From positions 159,334 through 223,333 of the forward strand of contig NZ_JAIWIA010000018.1 in the NCBI RefSeq assembly GCF_020176695.1: a stretch of DNA of 64,000 nt, read 5' to 3'. Position 1 is the first letter of the stretch. Each line of letters begins with the position of its first letter. The DNA comes from Massilia sp. MS-15. GTDB taxonomy: Bacteria > Pseudomonadota > Gammaproteobacteria > Burkholderiales > Burkholderiaceae_D. The notes under the pieces are model-generated. The model saw only the letters and a program-made list of their open reading frames with translations, searched no databases and was not told where the DNA came from. Of this stretch, positions 52,148-61,568 are shown piece after piece. A program made the translations under genes and the position numbers.

Positions 52148-53653
52148 ATGGACGATACCCTGTATACCGTCGCGCAGGTGCGCGCGATCGAAGCCGGCGC
52201 CCGCGCGCAGCTGGCGCCCGGCACACTGATGCGGCGCGCGGGCGAGGCGGCGGCCCGCTACGCCCTGGAACTGCTGGGCGAGCGGCGCGACCTGCCGGTG
52301 CTGTTGCTGGCCGGTCCAGGCAATAATGGCGGCGATGCCCTCGAGATGGCGGCGGTGCTGGCCGACGCGGGCATCGACGCCACCGTGCTCTACCCGCCCG
52401 GCCAGCGCGAACTGTCTGAGGAAGCGGCCGACGCCCACGCGCGGGCGCGCGCCGGCACGGTCGGCTTCATCGACATGCTGCCCCCGGATGGCGAATGGGG
52501 CCTGGTGGTCGATGGCCTGTTCGGCATCGGCCTCGCGCGTCCGCTCGAGGGCGAGTACCGGGACCTGGCCGCGGCGCTGGCGGACATGCGCTGTCCGGTG
52601 CTGGCGCTGGACGTGCCGAGCGGCCTCGATGCCGATACCGGCATGCCTGTCGGCCCGGACGGCATTGCCGTGCGCGCGACCCACACCATCACCTTCCTCG
52701 CCAACAAGCCGGGCCTGCATACGGGGGATGGGCGCGATCATGCGGGCCTGGTGCGGGTGGAAGCGCTCGGCATCGATCCGGCCACGCTGCCCGAACCGGC
52801 CGCCCGCCTCGATTCGCGCGCGGTATTCGCGCGCTGCCTGCGGGCGCGCCGCCACGGCAGCCACAAGGGCAGCTACGGGGACGTGGCGGTGCTCGGTGGC
52901 GCCGAAGGCATGCTGGGTGCGCCGGTGCTGGCCGCGCGCGCGGCCATGTATGGGGGTGCCGGGCGCGTGTACGCCGCCATGCTGGGCCCCCACCCCGGGG
53001 TAGACAGTGTCCAGCCCGAGATCATGTTCCGCGCGGCGGCCGAGCTGGCATTCGGCAGCCGCACGCTGGTACTCGGCCCCGGCATGGGCGGCTCGGCCGA
53101 GGCGATGCGACTGCTGGCGCAGGCCCTGGACAGCACGAATGCGCTGGTGCTCGACGCCGATGCCCTGAACCTGCTCGCGGCCAGCCCCGAACTGCTGGCC
53201 CGCCTCGCGCGGCGCGGCGCCGGCGCGGTGCTCACGCCGCACCCGCTGGAGGCAGCGCGCCTGCTGGGCGTGACCGCCGCAACGATCCAGGCCGACCGGC
53301 TGGCGGCGGCGCGCAGCCTGGCCACGCGCACCGGCGCGGTGGTGGTGCTGAAAGGGTCGGGGACCCTGGTCGGGCGTCCGGATGGGACGCTGCTCGTGAA
53401 CCCGACCGGCAATCCGGGCCTGGCCACCGGCGGCAGCGGCGACGTGCTGGCCGGCCTGTGCGGCGCCCTGCTGGCGCAGGGCTGGCCGGCATGGGAAGCG
53501 GCGGCGGGCGCGGTGTGGATCCATGGCGCGGCCGCCGACTGGCTGGTCGAACAGGGAATCGGCCCGATCGGATTGACGGCGGGAGAATTGCCGGCCGCCG
53601 TGCGCGCCGTGCTGAACCGGCTGGTGCGTGAAGCGGGGGCGGGTCGTCCCTAG
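52148..53653 (+). CDS. nnr: Bifunctional NAD(P)H-hydrate repair enzyme (epimerase/dehydratase)
   Basis: 501 residues. The N-terminal epimerase (YjeF_N, about 1-215) has '[15 protein letters not shown]' and '[13 protein letters not shown]'. The C-terminal dehydratase has '[40 protein letters not shown]', '[11 protein letters not shown]', '[13 protein letters not shown]' and '[28 protein letters not shown]'. It repairs damaged NADHX/NADPHX using ATP or ADP. The ATG at 52148 is preferred to one 18 bases upstream. Its stop TAG is embedded in CTAG, the same four bases that end the ABC gene on the other strand. Confidence 0.95.
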   Translation: MDDTLYTVAQVRAIEAGARAQLAPGTLMRRAGEAAARYALELLGERRDLPVLLLAGPGNNGGDALEMAAVLADAGIDATVLYPPGQRELSEEAADAHARARAGTVGFIDMLPPDGEWGLVVDGLFGIGLARPLEGEYRDLAAALADMRCPVLALDVPSGLDADTGMPVGPDGIAVRATHTITFLANKPGLHTGDGRDHAGLVRVEALGIDPATLPEPAARLDSRAVFARCLRARRHGSHKGSYGDVAVLGGAEGMLGAPVLAARAAMYGGAGRVYAAMLGPHPGVDSVQPEIMFRAAAELAFGSRTLVLGPGMGGSAEAMRLLAQALDSTNALVLDADALNLLAASPELLARLARRGAGAVLTPHPLEAARLLGVTAATIQADRLAAARSLATRTGAVVVLKGSGTLVGRPDGTLLVNPTGNPGLATGGSGDVLAGLCGALLAQGWPAWEAAAGAVWIHGAAADWLVEQGIGPIGLTAGELPAAVRAVLNRLVREAGAGRP

Positions 53654-54390
53654 GCCAGCCGTCCCGCCGCAATGGTAAGCGTGCGGCCGCAGCGCGCCGC
53701 CATCGCCGGATCGTGCGTGACCAGCACCAGGGTCGATCCGCGTTCGCGGTTCAGTTCGAACATCAGGGCGATGATCGATTCGCCGGTGGCGGCGTCGAGA
53801 CTGCCCGTGGGCTCGTCCGCGAACAGCAGCGGCGGCTCGGTGACGAAGGCGCGCGCCAGCGCCACGCGCTGCTGTTCGCCGCCGGACAGGTATTTCGGAT
53901 AGTGCCGCAGGCGGCTGGACAAGCCCACGCGGCCCAGCATCGCCTCGGCCCTGGCACGGGCATCGCGCTCGCCGCGCAGTTCCAGCGGCAGCATCACATT
54001 CTCCAGTGCGTTCAGGTGGGCCAGCAGCTGGAAGGACTGGAACACGAAGCCCAGCTTGGCCTTGCGAAAGGCGGCGCGCCCGTCCTCGTCGAGGGCAAAG
54101 ATGTCGGTGCCGTCGAGCACGACTGTGCCGCCCGATGGCGTGTCCAGGCCTGCGAGCAGGCCGAGCAGGGTCGACTTGCCGGAACCGGATGCGCCGACGA
54201 GCGCGAGCGTCTCGGCCGCTTGCACGGTAAAATCGATGTCTTGCAGGATGGTGAGTTCGCCGCTGGCGTCCGCCACGCGTTTCGACAGGCCGCGCACGGC
54301 GATCGCCGGCGGCCTTGACCGGGACACATCCGCTACGCCGGCCGCGCCGCTTGCCGGCCCATTCTTGTACACCTCGGGTTGATCACGCAT
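53650..54390 (-). CDS. ABC transporter ATP-binding protein (YbbA/LolD-like), permease absent
   Basis: 246 residues from the ATG at 54390. Walker A 'GASGSGKSTLLGLLAGLD', Q-loop 'FVFQSFQLL', signature 'YLSGGEQQRVALARAFV', Walker B 'PPLLFADEPTGSLD' and H-loop 'VTHDP' are all intact. The sequence type matches the YbbA/LolD/MacB group. As in E. coli, where ybbA and tesA are divergent, it lies back-to-back with tesA. No YbbP-type permease follows: nnr converges directly, sharing the CTAG stop. An N-terminal tail of about 28 residues before the ABC core is poorly conserved in appearance, so the true start could be internal. Confidence 0.88.
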   Translation of the reverse strand: MRDQPEVYKNGPASGAAGVADVSRSRPPAIAVRGLSKRVADASGELTILQDIDFTVQAAETLALVGASGSGKSTLLGLLAGLDTPSGGTVVLDGTDIFALDEDGRAAFRKAKLGFVFQSFQLLAHLNALENVMLPLELRGERDARARAEAMLGRVGLSSRLRHYPKYLSGGEQQRVALARAFVTEPPLLFADEPTGSLDAATGESIIALMFELNRERGSTLVLVTHDPAMAARCGRTLTIAAGRLA

Positions 54391-55027
54391 GCTAGCTTTT
54401 CTGAGAAAATTCATTGTTTTGTCGCTCGTGGCCAGCTGCATGCTGGCCGCATCGGCGAGCGCCTATTCTGCACCAAAAACCGTGCTCGTGCTGGGCGACA
54501 GCCTGTCGGCCGAATACGGCATCGCACGCGGCGCAGGCTGGGTCGCCCTGCTGGAGCGCCGCCTGCAGGCGGAGAAGTTCGCCGCGCGCGTGGTCAACGC
54601 CAGCATCAGCGGCGAGACCACGATCGGCGGGCGTACCCGACTGCCCGCCCTGCTCGACCAGCACAGGCCCGACATCGTGGTGATCGAACTGGGCGCCAAC
54701 GACGGCCTGCGCGGCCTGCCGGTGGCCGCGGCCGACGCCAACCTGCGCGCCATGGTGAAGATGGCGCAGGCCAGGCAGGCGCGCGTGGTGCTGGTCGGGA
54801 TGCGCATGCCGCCCAACTATGGCCGCGCCTATACCGAAAGCTTCTTCAACATGTTCAAGAAGGTCGCCCAGGATACCGGCTCTCCCCTCGTTCCCTTCAT
54901 GCTCGAAGGCGTGGCCGACAAGCCGGCCCTGTTCCAGCAGGACCGCCTGCACCCGCTTGCCGCCGCCCATCCGGTTATCCTGAACAATATCTGGCCCCAT
55001 TTCGCGCCTCTCCTGAAAAAACGATGA
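54389..55027 (+). CDS. tesA: Periplasmic acyl-CoA thioesterase I / lysophospholipase / arylesterase
   Basis: 212 residues. A signal peptide (AFLRKFIVLSLVASCMLAAS, cleavage near 'ASA-YSA') precedes an SGNH-hydrolase core: 'LVLGDSLSAEYG' with Ser38, Gly in 'INASISGETTIGG', Asn in 'ELGANDGLRGLP', and Asp/His in 'DRLHPLAAAHPVI'. This is TesA/arylesterase, a multifunctional periplasmic esterase. Its ATG overlaps the ABC ATG on the other strand, and its stop overlaps the mnmH start (ATGA). Confidence 0.93.
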   Translation: MLAFLRKFIVLSLVASCMLAASASAYSAPKTVLVLGDSLSAEYGIARGAGWVALLERRLQAEKFAARVVNASISGETTIGGRTRLPALLDQHRPDIVVIELGANDGLRGLPVAAADANLRAMVKMAQARQARVVLVGMRMPPNYGRAYTESFFNMFKKVAQDTGSPLVPFMLEGVADKPALFQQDRLHPLAAAHPVILNNIWPHFAPLLKKR

Positions 55028-56079
55028 AATACCCTGCCGTCCTGAGCTTCACCGACATCCTTCCCGAACTCGATCGCTTCGACACCATCATCGACGCACG
55101 CAGCGAGTCGGAATACGCGCTCGACCATATCCCGGGTGCGATCAATGCGCCGGTGCTGGACGACGTCCAGCGCGTCCGCGTCGGCACCCTGTACAAGCAG
55201 GTCGGCGCGTTCGAGGCGAAAAAGGTCGGTGCGCCGCTGGTGGCCGCCAACATCGCACGCCACATCGAGACCCTGTGGGCGGACCAGCCGCGCGAGTGGA
55301 AGCCGCTGGTGTACTGCTGGCGCGGCGGCAACCGCAGCGGTTCCATGGCCCACATCCTGGCCAAGGTCGGCTGGCCGGTCGTCCAGCTGGACGGCGGCTA
55401 CAAGGCCTACCGCGCGCACGTGGCGGCGGCGCTGGAAGATCCGCCCGCGCTCGACCTGCGTGTCGTGTGCGGCACCACGGGCAGCGGCAAGAGCCGCCTG
55501 CTGGAGACCCTGGCCGGCATCGGCGCCCAGGTGCTCGACCTCGAGCAGCTGGCGGCCCATCGCGGCTCGGTGCTGGGCCACCTCCCTGGCGAGCCGCAGC
55601 CAACCCAGAAGATGTTCGAGAGCCGCATCTGGGACAAGCTGCGCCATTTCGACCCGAGCCGCCCCGTGTTCGTCGAATCCGAGAGCAAGAAGGTCGGCAA
55701 CCTGCGGGTGCCGGATGCGGTAATGGCGCGCATGCGCGCCGCGCCCTGCATCGCGCTGCAGCTGGCGCGCGAGAACCGGGTACGCCTCCTGATGCAGGAC
55801 TATGACCACTTCTGCCGCGACCCCGACGTGCTGACCGGCCAGCTGGCGCACCTGGCCCAGCTGCACGGCAAGGAGAAGATCGGGACATGGCGCGACCTGG
55901 CCCATGGCGGCGAGATGGCGGAGCTGGTCGAGCAGCTGCTGCAGGACCACTACGACCCTGCCTACCTGCGCTCGATCGAGCGCAACTTCGTGCGTTATGC
56001 GCAGGCCGAGGTGCTGGAGCTGCGCGACATCGGCACGGCCGACTTCCTGGCCGCCGCCCGCCAGCTGCACGCGGGCTGA
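55024..56079 (+). CDS. mnmH: tRNA 2-selenouridine synthase MnmH
   Basis: 351 residues. An N-terminal rhodanese domain carries the catalytic cysteine at C98 in 'VYCWRGGNRSGSM', followed by a P-loop 'GTTGSGKSRLLETL' at about 155. This is the architecture of MnmH/SelU, which converts 2-thiouridine at tRNA position 34 to 2-geranylthiouridine or 2-selenouridine using selenophosphate. The ATG overlaps the tesA stop by 4 bases, so the genes are coupled. No selD or selA is visible within the window; the selenium donor gene must be elsewhere if the seleno-reaction occurs. Confidence 0.92.
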   Translation: MKYPAVLSFTDILPELDRFDTIIDARSESEYALDHIPGAINAPVLDDVQRVRVGTLYKQVGAFEAKKVGAPLVAANIARHIETLWADQPREWKPLVYCWRGGNRSGSMAHILAKVGWPVVQLDGGYKAYRAHVAAALEDPPALDLRVVCGTTGSGKSRLLETLAGIGAQVLDLEQLAAHRGSVLGHLPGEPQPTQKMFESRIWDKLRHFDPSRPVFVESESKKVGNLRVPDAVMARMRAAPCIALQLARENRVRLLMQDYDHFCRDPDVLTGQLAHLAQLHGKEKIGTWRDLAHGGEMAELVEQLLQDHYDPAYLRSIERNFVRYAQAEVLELRDIGTADFLAAARQLHAG

Positions 56080-56124
56080 AGACGCGCCCGGCAGTCCGGG
56101 CCAAGGCCGTCTTCCAGGCAAACA

Positions 56125-56162
56125 TGCAAAAAAGCCCGGCTGCTCACACAGCCGGGCTTTTG
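56125..56162. terminator. Bidirectional terminator between mnmH and ppiD
   Basis: AAAGCCCGGCTG (56131-56142) pairs with CAGCCGGGCTTT (56149-56160), flanked by an A-run on the left and T's on the right. It serves both convergent genes. Confidence 0.9.
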
Positions 56163-56178
56163 TTCGTGGGCGCTGCGC

Positions 56179-58095
56179 TTACTCGGACTTGGTACCGAGC
56201 TGCGCGGCCTGCACGTTGACCTTGGCCTTGGCCTTGGCCTTGAGCGCTTCCACGAAGTTGAACAGCTCGGCCTGGCCGACCATGCCCGAGATCTGCTGCG
56301 CTTCCTGCTTGCGGCGTTCCGCGTCCGGCTGGGCCGGCTGCGCGACGCGGTTGATCCGGTACACGCCATAGCCCTGACCCGGGATCTCCACGCCGACATA
56401 GGCCGGCAGCTTGCTGACGTCGGCCTTCAGTACCGCGATCGCCGCGGAGGTATTGATCGCCGGTTCCCTGGTGCGGGTGACAACGGACGGCGCACCAAAA
56501 CCGGTGGCGTCGCCCGAGGTCTTGGCGGCGGCCATTTTCTGCTCGCCGGCCGCGCGCGCCAGGCGCGCCGCCTCTTCCAGCGTCACGCGCTGGCGGATCT
56601 GGGCATCGACCTCGGCCAGCGGACGCTTGGTGGCCGGCGTGAATTCCAGCACCCGGCCGGAGATCAGGACGCTCGGCGAGACTTCGATCGCTTCGGTATT
56701 GCGCTTGTTCTTGACGGCGTCCGTGCCGAAGATCGCGGCCAGGAACTTCTCGTTGTTGAACGGTGCCTGGGCCAGTTGCGGATTCGGCTTGCGGGTCAGG
56801 TCGTCGACGGTCTCGATCTTCAGGCCCAGCTTGTCGGCCACCGGCTTCAGGCTTTCCGACTGCTCGTACACCATGTTGGTGAAAGTTTCGGCCATCTCCG
56901 AATACTTCTTCGACATCTTCTGCTTTTTCAGCTCGGCAGCGATCTCTTCCCTGGCCTCGGCCAGGGGCTTCTGCGCCGCCGGCTTGAGCGCGGTGAGCTT
57001 GATGACGTGGTAGCCGAACTCGGACTGCACCAGGCCGCTCGTCTCGCCTTCCTTCAACGCGTAGATCGCATCCTCGACCGGCTTGACGAAGGTGCCCTTC
57101 TCGACCACGCCCAGGTCGCCCCCAACCGAGGCCGAGCCCGGGTCCTGCGATTGCGCCTTGGCGATCTCGGCGAAGTTGGCCGGATTCTTGCGGACTTCGG
57201 CCAGCACCGCCTCGGCCTTGGCCTTGGCGGCAGCCTGCTCGGGCGCCTTGGCGTCGCGTGCCAGCGTGATCAGGATGTGGCTGGCGCTGCGCTGCTCGGG
57301 CGTGGTGTAGTTCTTGAGGTTCTTGTTATAGAAATCGGTGACCTCGGCGTCGCTCACCTGCACCTGGCTGGCCACGGCTTGCGCATCGAACAACACGTAT
57401 TCGGCCTTGACCTGCTCCGGAACCGTGAACAGCGCGGCGTTCTTGTCGTAATAGGCCTTGACCATCGCGTCGCTGACCTTCACCTGCGGCAGGAACTGGG
57501 CGATCGGGAACACCATTTCCTGGACCTCGCGTTCCTGGTCGTTGATGTCGGACAGACGCGCCGACACGCTGCGCGGGGCAAACGCCGTGGACTGGATCGA
57601 ACCCGTCAGCTGCTGCACGGTCAGGTCGCGGCGCAGGCGCTGGTCGAACATGGCGGGCGTCATGCCCTGCGCGGCCAGCGCGCCCTTGTAGGCGTCCATG
57701 TCGAAGCTGCCGTCGGCCTTGCGGAAGGACTGGACCTTGCCGATTTCCCTGGCCAGGGCGGCATCGTTCACGGTCATGTGGGTGCGCGCGATCTCGGCGG
57801 CCACGGCGCGCTCGGCCACGAGGTTGTTCAGGATCGCCTGCTTGGCTTCCGGTGTCTCGAACATCTTCTGGTCGAACTGCGGACCCATCATCTGGCGCGC
57901 CTGGTCGATCTGGCGGCGCTGGGCTTCTTCCCATTCCTGCTGGGTGACCTTCTGGCCGGCCACGGTTGCCACACCGGTAGCGGCGTCGCCGCGGTCCTGG
58001 TAGCTCTCGACACCGACTAGCACGAACGAAGGCACGATCAGCACCAGCAGCAGACCCTGCATCACGCGCTTGTTGTTACGGACAAAATCAAACAT
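56179..58095 (-). CDS. ppiD: Membrane-anchored peptidylprolyl isomerase PpiD (SurA N-terminal domain)
   Basis: 638 residues. Starts MFDFVRNNKRVMQGLLLVLIVPSFVLVGV, the single anchor typical of PpiD. A SurA-like chaperone region (about 55-180) leads to a parvulin domain: 'RSASHILITLARDAKAPEQAAAKAKAEAVLAEVRKNPANFAEIAKAQSQDPGSASVGGDLGVVEKGTFVKPVEDAIYALKEGETSGLVQSEFGYHVIKLTALKP'. A further degenerate module lies at the C-terminus. It acts at the periplasmic side of the inner membrane on newly exported proteins. Position after tRNA-Asp and hupB-lon-clpXP is conserved in betaproteobacteria. Confidence 0.93.
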   Translation of the reverse strand: MFDFVRNNKRVMQGLLLVLIVPSFVLVGVESYQDRGDAATGVATVAGQKVTQQEWEEAQRRQIDQARQMMGPQFDQKMFETPEAKQAILNNLVAERAVAAEIARTHMTVNDAALAREIGKVQSFRKADGSFDMDAYKGALAAQGMTPAMFDQRLRRDLTVQQLTGSIQSTAFAPRSVSARLSDINDQEREVQEMVFPIAQFLPQVKVSDAMVKAYYDKNAALFTVPEQVKAEYVLFDAQAVASQVQVSDAEVTDFYNKNLKNYTTPEQRSASHILITLARDAKAPEQAAAKAKAEAVLAEVRKNPANFAEIAKAQSQDPGSASVGGDLGVVEKGTFVKPVEDAIYALKEGETSGLVQSEFGYHVIKLTALKPAAQKPLAEAREEIAAELKKQKMSKKYSEMAETFTNMVYEQSESLKPVADKLGLKIETVDDLTRKPNPQLAQAPFNNEKFLAAIFGTDAVKNKRNTEAIEVSPSVLISGRVLEFTPATKRPLAEVDAQIRQRVTLEEAARLARAAGEQKMAAAKTSGDATGFGAPSVVTRTREPAINTSAAIAVLKADVSKLPAYVGVEIPGQGYGVYRINRVAQPAQPDAERRKQEAQQISGMVGQAELFNFVEALKAKAKAKVNVQAAQLGTKSE

Positions 58096-58137
58096 GGTCA
58101 GCCATTCAAGGTTGAAAATGCTTTAACAGCACAGGTT

Positions 58138-58164
58138 AAAAAAAAAGGCGAACTCGCGTTCGCC
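58138..58164 (-). terminator. Terminator downstream of the tRNA-Asp genes
   Basis: GGCGAAC-TCGC-GTTCGCC hairpin, with nine A on the plus strand at 58138-58146, which read as a U-run on the minus transcript. It ends the tRNA transcript before ppiD. Confidence 0.88.
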
Positions 58165-58212
58165 TCTTCTCGGTTTCCGTCCCCTTTCAAGGGTCCGGAG
58201 CTTACTGGATTC

Positions 58213-58289
58213 TGGCGGAGCGGACGGGGCTCGAACCCGCGACCCCCGGCGTGACAGGCCGGTATTCTAACCAACTGAACTACCGCTCC
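58213..58289 (-). tRNA. tRNA-Asp (anticodon GTC), second in transcript
   Basis: 77 bases including an encoded CCA. The minus strand begins GGAGCGG and ends CCGCTCCGCCA; D-loop 'AGTTCAGTTGGTTAGA', anticodon loop CCTGTCACG, T-loop GGTTCGAGCC. Identical to the neighbouring copy. Confidence 0.97.
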
Positions 58290-58307
58290 AGATTGTGAGG
58301 TGAATGT

Positions 58308-58384
58308 TGGCGGAGCGGACGGGGCTCGAACCCGCGACCCCCGGCGTGACAGGCCGGTATTCTAACCAACTGAACTACCGCTCC
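58308..58384 (-). tRNA. tRNA-Asp (anticodon GTC), first in transcript
   Basis: 77 bases with encoded CCA, identical over its full length to the copy at 58213-58289. The spacer is only 18 bp, so both are transcribed together, likely downstream of hupB. Confidence 0.97.
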
Positions 58385-58492
58385 AACAAAAACACGTCAG
58401 CGCTCACCGGAAAGGTGGATTGCGAGAGGCCCGCAACTCCGAACTGCTCTCCTTCCGGCTAGTGCTCCCTGCATGTCACTGCAGAGAAGGCA

Positions 58493-58765
58493 TTAGTTTA
58501 CAGCATCTTTCAGAGCTTTACCAGCCTTAAATTTCGGAACCTTCGCAGCCTTAATCTTGATCGGTTCCTTGGTGCGTGGATCGCGGCCGGTACGGGCCGC
58601 GCGCTCGCCCACGGTGAAGGTACCGAAGCCGACCAGCGTCACGCTATCGTTGTTCTTCAGCGATTCGGTCACGGCGGTGATCAATGCGTCGAGAGCACGG
58701 GTCGCCGAGGCCTTGGTAATGTCCGCGGACTTCGCGATTTCTTCGATCAGTTCTGTCTTGTTCAC
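58493..58765 (-). CDS. hupB: DNA-binding protein HU-beta
   Basis: 90 residues, exact HU size: [20 protein letters not shown], '[45 protein letters not shown]' and '[12 protein letters not shown]'. HU is the abundant nucleoid protein that bends DNA. The start is GTG at 58765 with GAGGG 6 bases upstream, since no ATG fits the family N-terminus. A near-consensus promoter lies about 60 bp upstream. The gene sits between lon and two tRNA-Asp genes on the same strand, as in related genomes. Confidence 0.97.
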   Translation of the reverse strand: MNKTELIEEIAKSADITKASATRALDALITAVTESLKNNDSVTLVGFGTFTVGERAARTGRDPRTKEPIKIKAAKVPKFKAGKALKDAVN

Positions 58766-58824
58766 TTCTAACCCTCGTATACGTTTGGACGCCACGGCGC
58801 CTTGCTGCAAAAGTGCAAGGGCGT

Positions 58825-58853
58825 ATTAAACAAGGGCAACATTGGTCTGTCAA
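58825..58853 (-). promoter_or_regulatory. Sigma-70 promoter of hupB
   Basis: Minus strand TTGACA (58853-58848), 17-bp spacer, TTTAAT (58830-58825): five of six at -10 and a perfect -35. The expected 5' leader is about 50 bases to the GTG start. This is the best-matching promoter in the window and fits a highly expressed gene. Confidence 0.85.
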
Positions 58854-58926
58854 GCAACATACGTGGAGGCGTCCGTCGGTTGCGCCGATGCATCACCGCT
58901 GCGTTCGGACTGATGGCGGCAGCGGC

Positions 58927-58958
58927 AAAAAAACAGGCGTCCCGCAGGACGCCTGTTT
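58927..58958 (-). terminator. Terminator of lon
   Basis: ACAGGCGTCC-CGCA-GGACGCCTGT with seven A on the plus strand at 58927-58933 (a U-run in the minus transcript). It lies 20 bp after the lon stop, separating lon from hupB. Confidence 0.9.
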
Positions 58959-58977
58959 CTCGGCGCATGGCTTGCGC

Positions 58978-61383
58978 TCAGTGCTTGACCACGTCCGACG
59001 AAGGATCGGCCGCCGCCGGCGTCACCGCCACCGTAGCCGGCACCTCGACCAGCGCTTCCGGCTGGCGCTCCAGCGCGACTTCGAGCACCTTCTCGATCCA
59101 GCGCACCGGCACGATCTCGAGCTTGTTCTTGACGTTGTCCGGGATCTCGGCCAGGTCTTTCACGTTCTGCTCGGGAATCAGGACGGTCTTGATGCCGCCG
59201 CGATGGGCCGCCAGCAGCTTTTCCTTCAGGCCGCCGATCGGCAGCACTTCGCCGCGCAGCGTGATCTCGCCCGTCATGGCCACATCGGCGCGCACCGGAA
59301 TGCCGGTGAAGGCCGACACCAGGGCGGTGGTCATGCCGATGCCGGCAGATGGACCATCCTTCGGCGTCGCGCCTTCCGGGACGTGGATGTGGATGTCGGT
59401 CTTTTCAAAAGCCTCGGCCTTGATGCCGAAGCGCTGGGCGCGCGAACGCACCACGGTGCGCGCCGCCTCGATCGATTCCTTCATCACGTCGCCCAGGGTG
59501 CCGGTGCGGATAATGGCGCCCTTGCCGGGCACGTTGACGGCTTCGATCGTGAGCAGGTCGCCACCGACCTCGGTCCAGGCCAGGCCGACCACCTGGCCGA
59601 TCTGGTTTTCCTTCTCGGCCACGCCGAAGTCATAGCGGCGCACGCCCAGGAACTTGTCCAGGTTCTTGGCGTTGACAGTCACCTTCTTCTCGGCCTTGGT
59701 CAGCAGCAGCATCTTGACGACCTTGCGGCAGATCTTCGAGATCTCGCGCTCGAGCGAACGCACGCCCGCTTCACGGGTGTAGTAGCGGATGATGTCGCGG
59801 ATCGCCGATTCCTCGACCTTGATCTCGCCTTCCTTCAGACCGTTGTTCTTGATCTGCTTCGGCAGCAGGTAGCGCTGCGCGATACTGGTCTTCTCGTCCT
59901 CGGTATAGCCCGACAGGCGGATCACTTCCATCCGGTCCAGCAGCGCCGGCGGGATGTTGAAGGAGTTCGAGGTCGCCACGAACATCACGTCCGACAGGTC
60001 GAAGTCGACTTCGACGTAGTGGTCGCTGAAGGTGTGGTTCTGGGCGGGATCCAGCACTTCCAGCAGGGCCGAGCTTGGGTCACCGCGGAAGTCCGCGCCC
60101 ATCTTGTCGATCTCGTCGAGCAGGAACAGGGGATTCCTCACGCCGACTTTCGACAGCGACTGCAGCACCTTGCCCGGCATCGAGCCGATGTAGGTACGGC
60201 GGTGGCCGCGGATCTCGGCTTCGTCGCGCACGCCGCCCAGGGCCATGCGCACGTACTTGCGGCCGGTGGCGCGGGCGATCGACTCACCCAGCGAGGTCTT
60301 GCCCACGCCCGGCGGGCCGACGAAGCACAGGATCGGCGCTTTCAGCTTGTCGACGCGCTGCTGCACCGCGAGGTATTCGAGGATGCGTTCCTTGATCTTG
60401 TCGAGGCCGTAGTGGTCGGACTCGAGTACCTGCTGGGCCTTTTCCAGGTCGATCGTGACCTTCGACTTCTTCTTCCACGGCAAGCCGACCAGGGTGTCGA
60501 TGTAGTTGCGCACGACCGTGGCTTCGGCCGACATTGGCGACATCATCTTGAGCTTCTTGATTTCGGCCTGCGCCTTCTCGAGTGCCTCTTTCGGCATCTT
60601 GGCGGCGATCACCTTCTTCTCGAGTTCCTCGATGTCGGCGCCGTCCTCGCCCTCGCCCAGCTCCTTCTGGATGGCCTTGACCTGTTCGTTCAGGTAGTAC
60701 TCGCGCTGCGATTTTTCCATCTGGCGCTTGACGCGGCCGCGGATGCGCTTTTCCACCTGCAGGATGTCGAGTTCGCCTTCCAGCTGGCCGAGCAGGTGCT
60801 CGAGGCGCTTGGTGACATTGAAGATTTCGAGGATCACCTGCTTCTGCTCGAGCTTGAGCGGCAGGTGGGCGGCAACGGTGTCGGCCAGGCGGCCAGCGTC
60901 GTCGATGCCGGCCAGCGAAGCCAGGATCTCGGGTGGAATCTTCTTGTTGAGTTTGACGTATTGGTCGAACTGCTGGACGATGGCGCGGCGCATCGCCTCG
61001 ACCTCGGAGTCGTCGCCGACCTCCGATTCGACCGGGGTCAGCTCGGCCGTGAAATGGGTGGCGCCATCGACGATGTGGTCGATGCGCGCGCGCTGGGCGC
61101 CCTCGACCAGCACCTTCACGGTGCCGTCGGGGAGTTTCAGCATCTGCAGAATATTCGCCACGCAGCCGATCTCGTAGATGTCTGCGGCGGAAGGTTCGTC
61201 CTTGGCGGCCGCCTTCTGGGCAGCCAGCATGATGCTCTTGCCCTGCTCCATGGCGGCTTCCAGCGCCTTGATGGACTTCGGACGGCCGACGAACAGAGGT
61301 ATCACCATATGCGGGAACACGACCACGTCGCGCAGCGGCAGGAGAGGCAGCGTCGTTTGCTCGGTTAATTTCGAAGTTGTCAT
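58978..61383 (-). CDS. lon: ATP-dependent protease Lon
   Basis: 801 residues. N-terminal LAN domain ('[23 protein letters not shown]'), AAA+ module with Walker A '[20 protein letters not shown]' (about 355) and '[12 protein letters not shown]', and a Ser-Lys protease domain with '[21 protein letters not shown]' (catalytic Ser) and '[20 protein letters not shown]' (catalytic Lys). It degrades misfolded and regulatory proteins in the cytoplasm. A candidate heat-shock promoter lies just upstream, and AAGG stands 7 bases before the ATG. Confidence 0.98.
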   Translation of the reverse strand: MTTSKLTEQTTLPLLPLRDVVVFPHMVIPLFVGRPKSIKALEAAMEQGKSIMLAAQKAAAKDEPSAADIYEIGCVANILQMLKLPDGTVKVLVEGAQRARIDHIVDGATHFTAELTPVESEVGDDSEVEAMRRAIVQQFDQYVKLNKKIPPEILASLAGIDDAGRLADTVAAHLPLKLEQKQVILEIFNVTKRLEHLLGQLEGELDILQVEKRIRGRVKRQMEKSQREYYLNEQVKAIQKELGEGEDGADIEELEKKVIAAKMPKEALEKAQAEIKKLKMMSPMSAEATVVRNYIDTLVGLPWKKKSKVTIDLEKAQQVLESDHYGLDKIKERILEYLAVQQRVDKLKAPILCFVGPPGVGKTSLGESIARATGRKYVRMALGGVRDEAEIRGHRRTYIGSMPGKVLQSLSKVGVRNPLFLLDEIDKMGADFRGDPSSALLEVLDPAQNHTFSDHYVEVDFDLSDVMFVATSNSFNIPPALLDRMEVIRLSGYTEDEKTSIAQRYLLPKQIKNNGLKEGEIKVEESAIRDIIRYYTREAGVRSLEREISKICRKVVKMLLLTKAEKKVTVNAKNLDKFLGVRRYDFGVAEKENQIGQVVGLAWTEVGGDLLTIEAVNVPGKGAIIRTGTLGDVMKESIEAARTVVRSRAQRFGIKAEAFEKTDIHIHVPEGATPKDGPSAGIGMTTALVSAFTGIPVRADVAMTGEITLRGEVLPIGGLKEKLLAAHRGGIKTVLIPEQNVKDLAEIPDNVKNKLEIVPVRWIEKVLEVALERQPEALVEVPATVAVTPAAADPSSDVVKH

Positions 61384-61411
61384 GGCATACCTTATAGAAA
61401 CGTGTTGCTGA

Positions 61412-61440
61412 ACTTGGGCACGCGCGGCGCAAATCTCAAG
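61412..61440 (-). promoter_or_regulatory. Candidate sigma-32 (heat-shock) promoter of lon
   Basis: Minus strand CTTGAGA (61440-61434), 14-bp spacer, GCCCAAGT (61419-61412), close to the RpoH consensus CTTGAAA-N13-15-CCCCATNT. The start would fall about 20 bases before the lon ATG. lon is a classical RpoH target. Confidence 0.6.
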
Positions 61441-61527
61441 ACCACCGCCGCGAATATATTTTCTACTGGTAAAAGAATGTCCACAGTTGAAAATATAGCC
61501 GTTTCAATAAAAACCCCATTTTCAAAT

Positions 61528-61568
61528 GAAAAAGCCACTGCGCGAGACGCTCCCGCGAGTGGCTTTTC
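61528..61568 (-). terminator. Terminator downstream of clpX
   Basis: AAAAGCCACT pairs with AGTGGCTTTT across an 18-base loop that can extend pairing (GCGCG/CGCGA). On the minus strand the AGTGGC arm is followed by TTTTTC. It lies about 90 bp after the clpX stop. Confidence 0.65.

Noticed and set aside
48784..52224. 1,146-codon minus-strand frame overlapping the oxoprolinase in another phase
   Set aside because: The correct phase gives intact HyuA and HyuB motifs. This one is Arg/Gly-rich with none.
58813..61368. About 850-codon frame antisense to lon
   Set aside because: It mirrors lon almost exactly and contains no recognisable domain. lon's own sequence is fully conserved.
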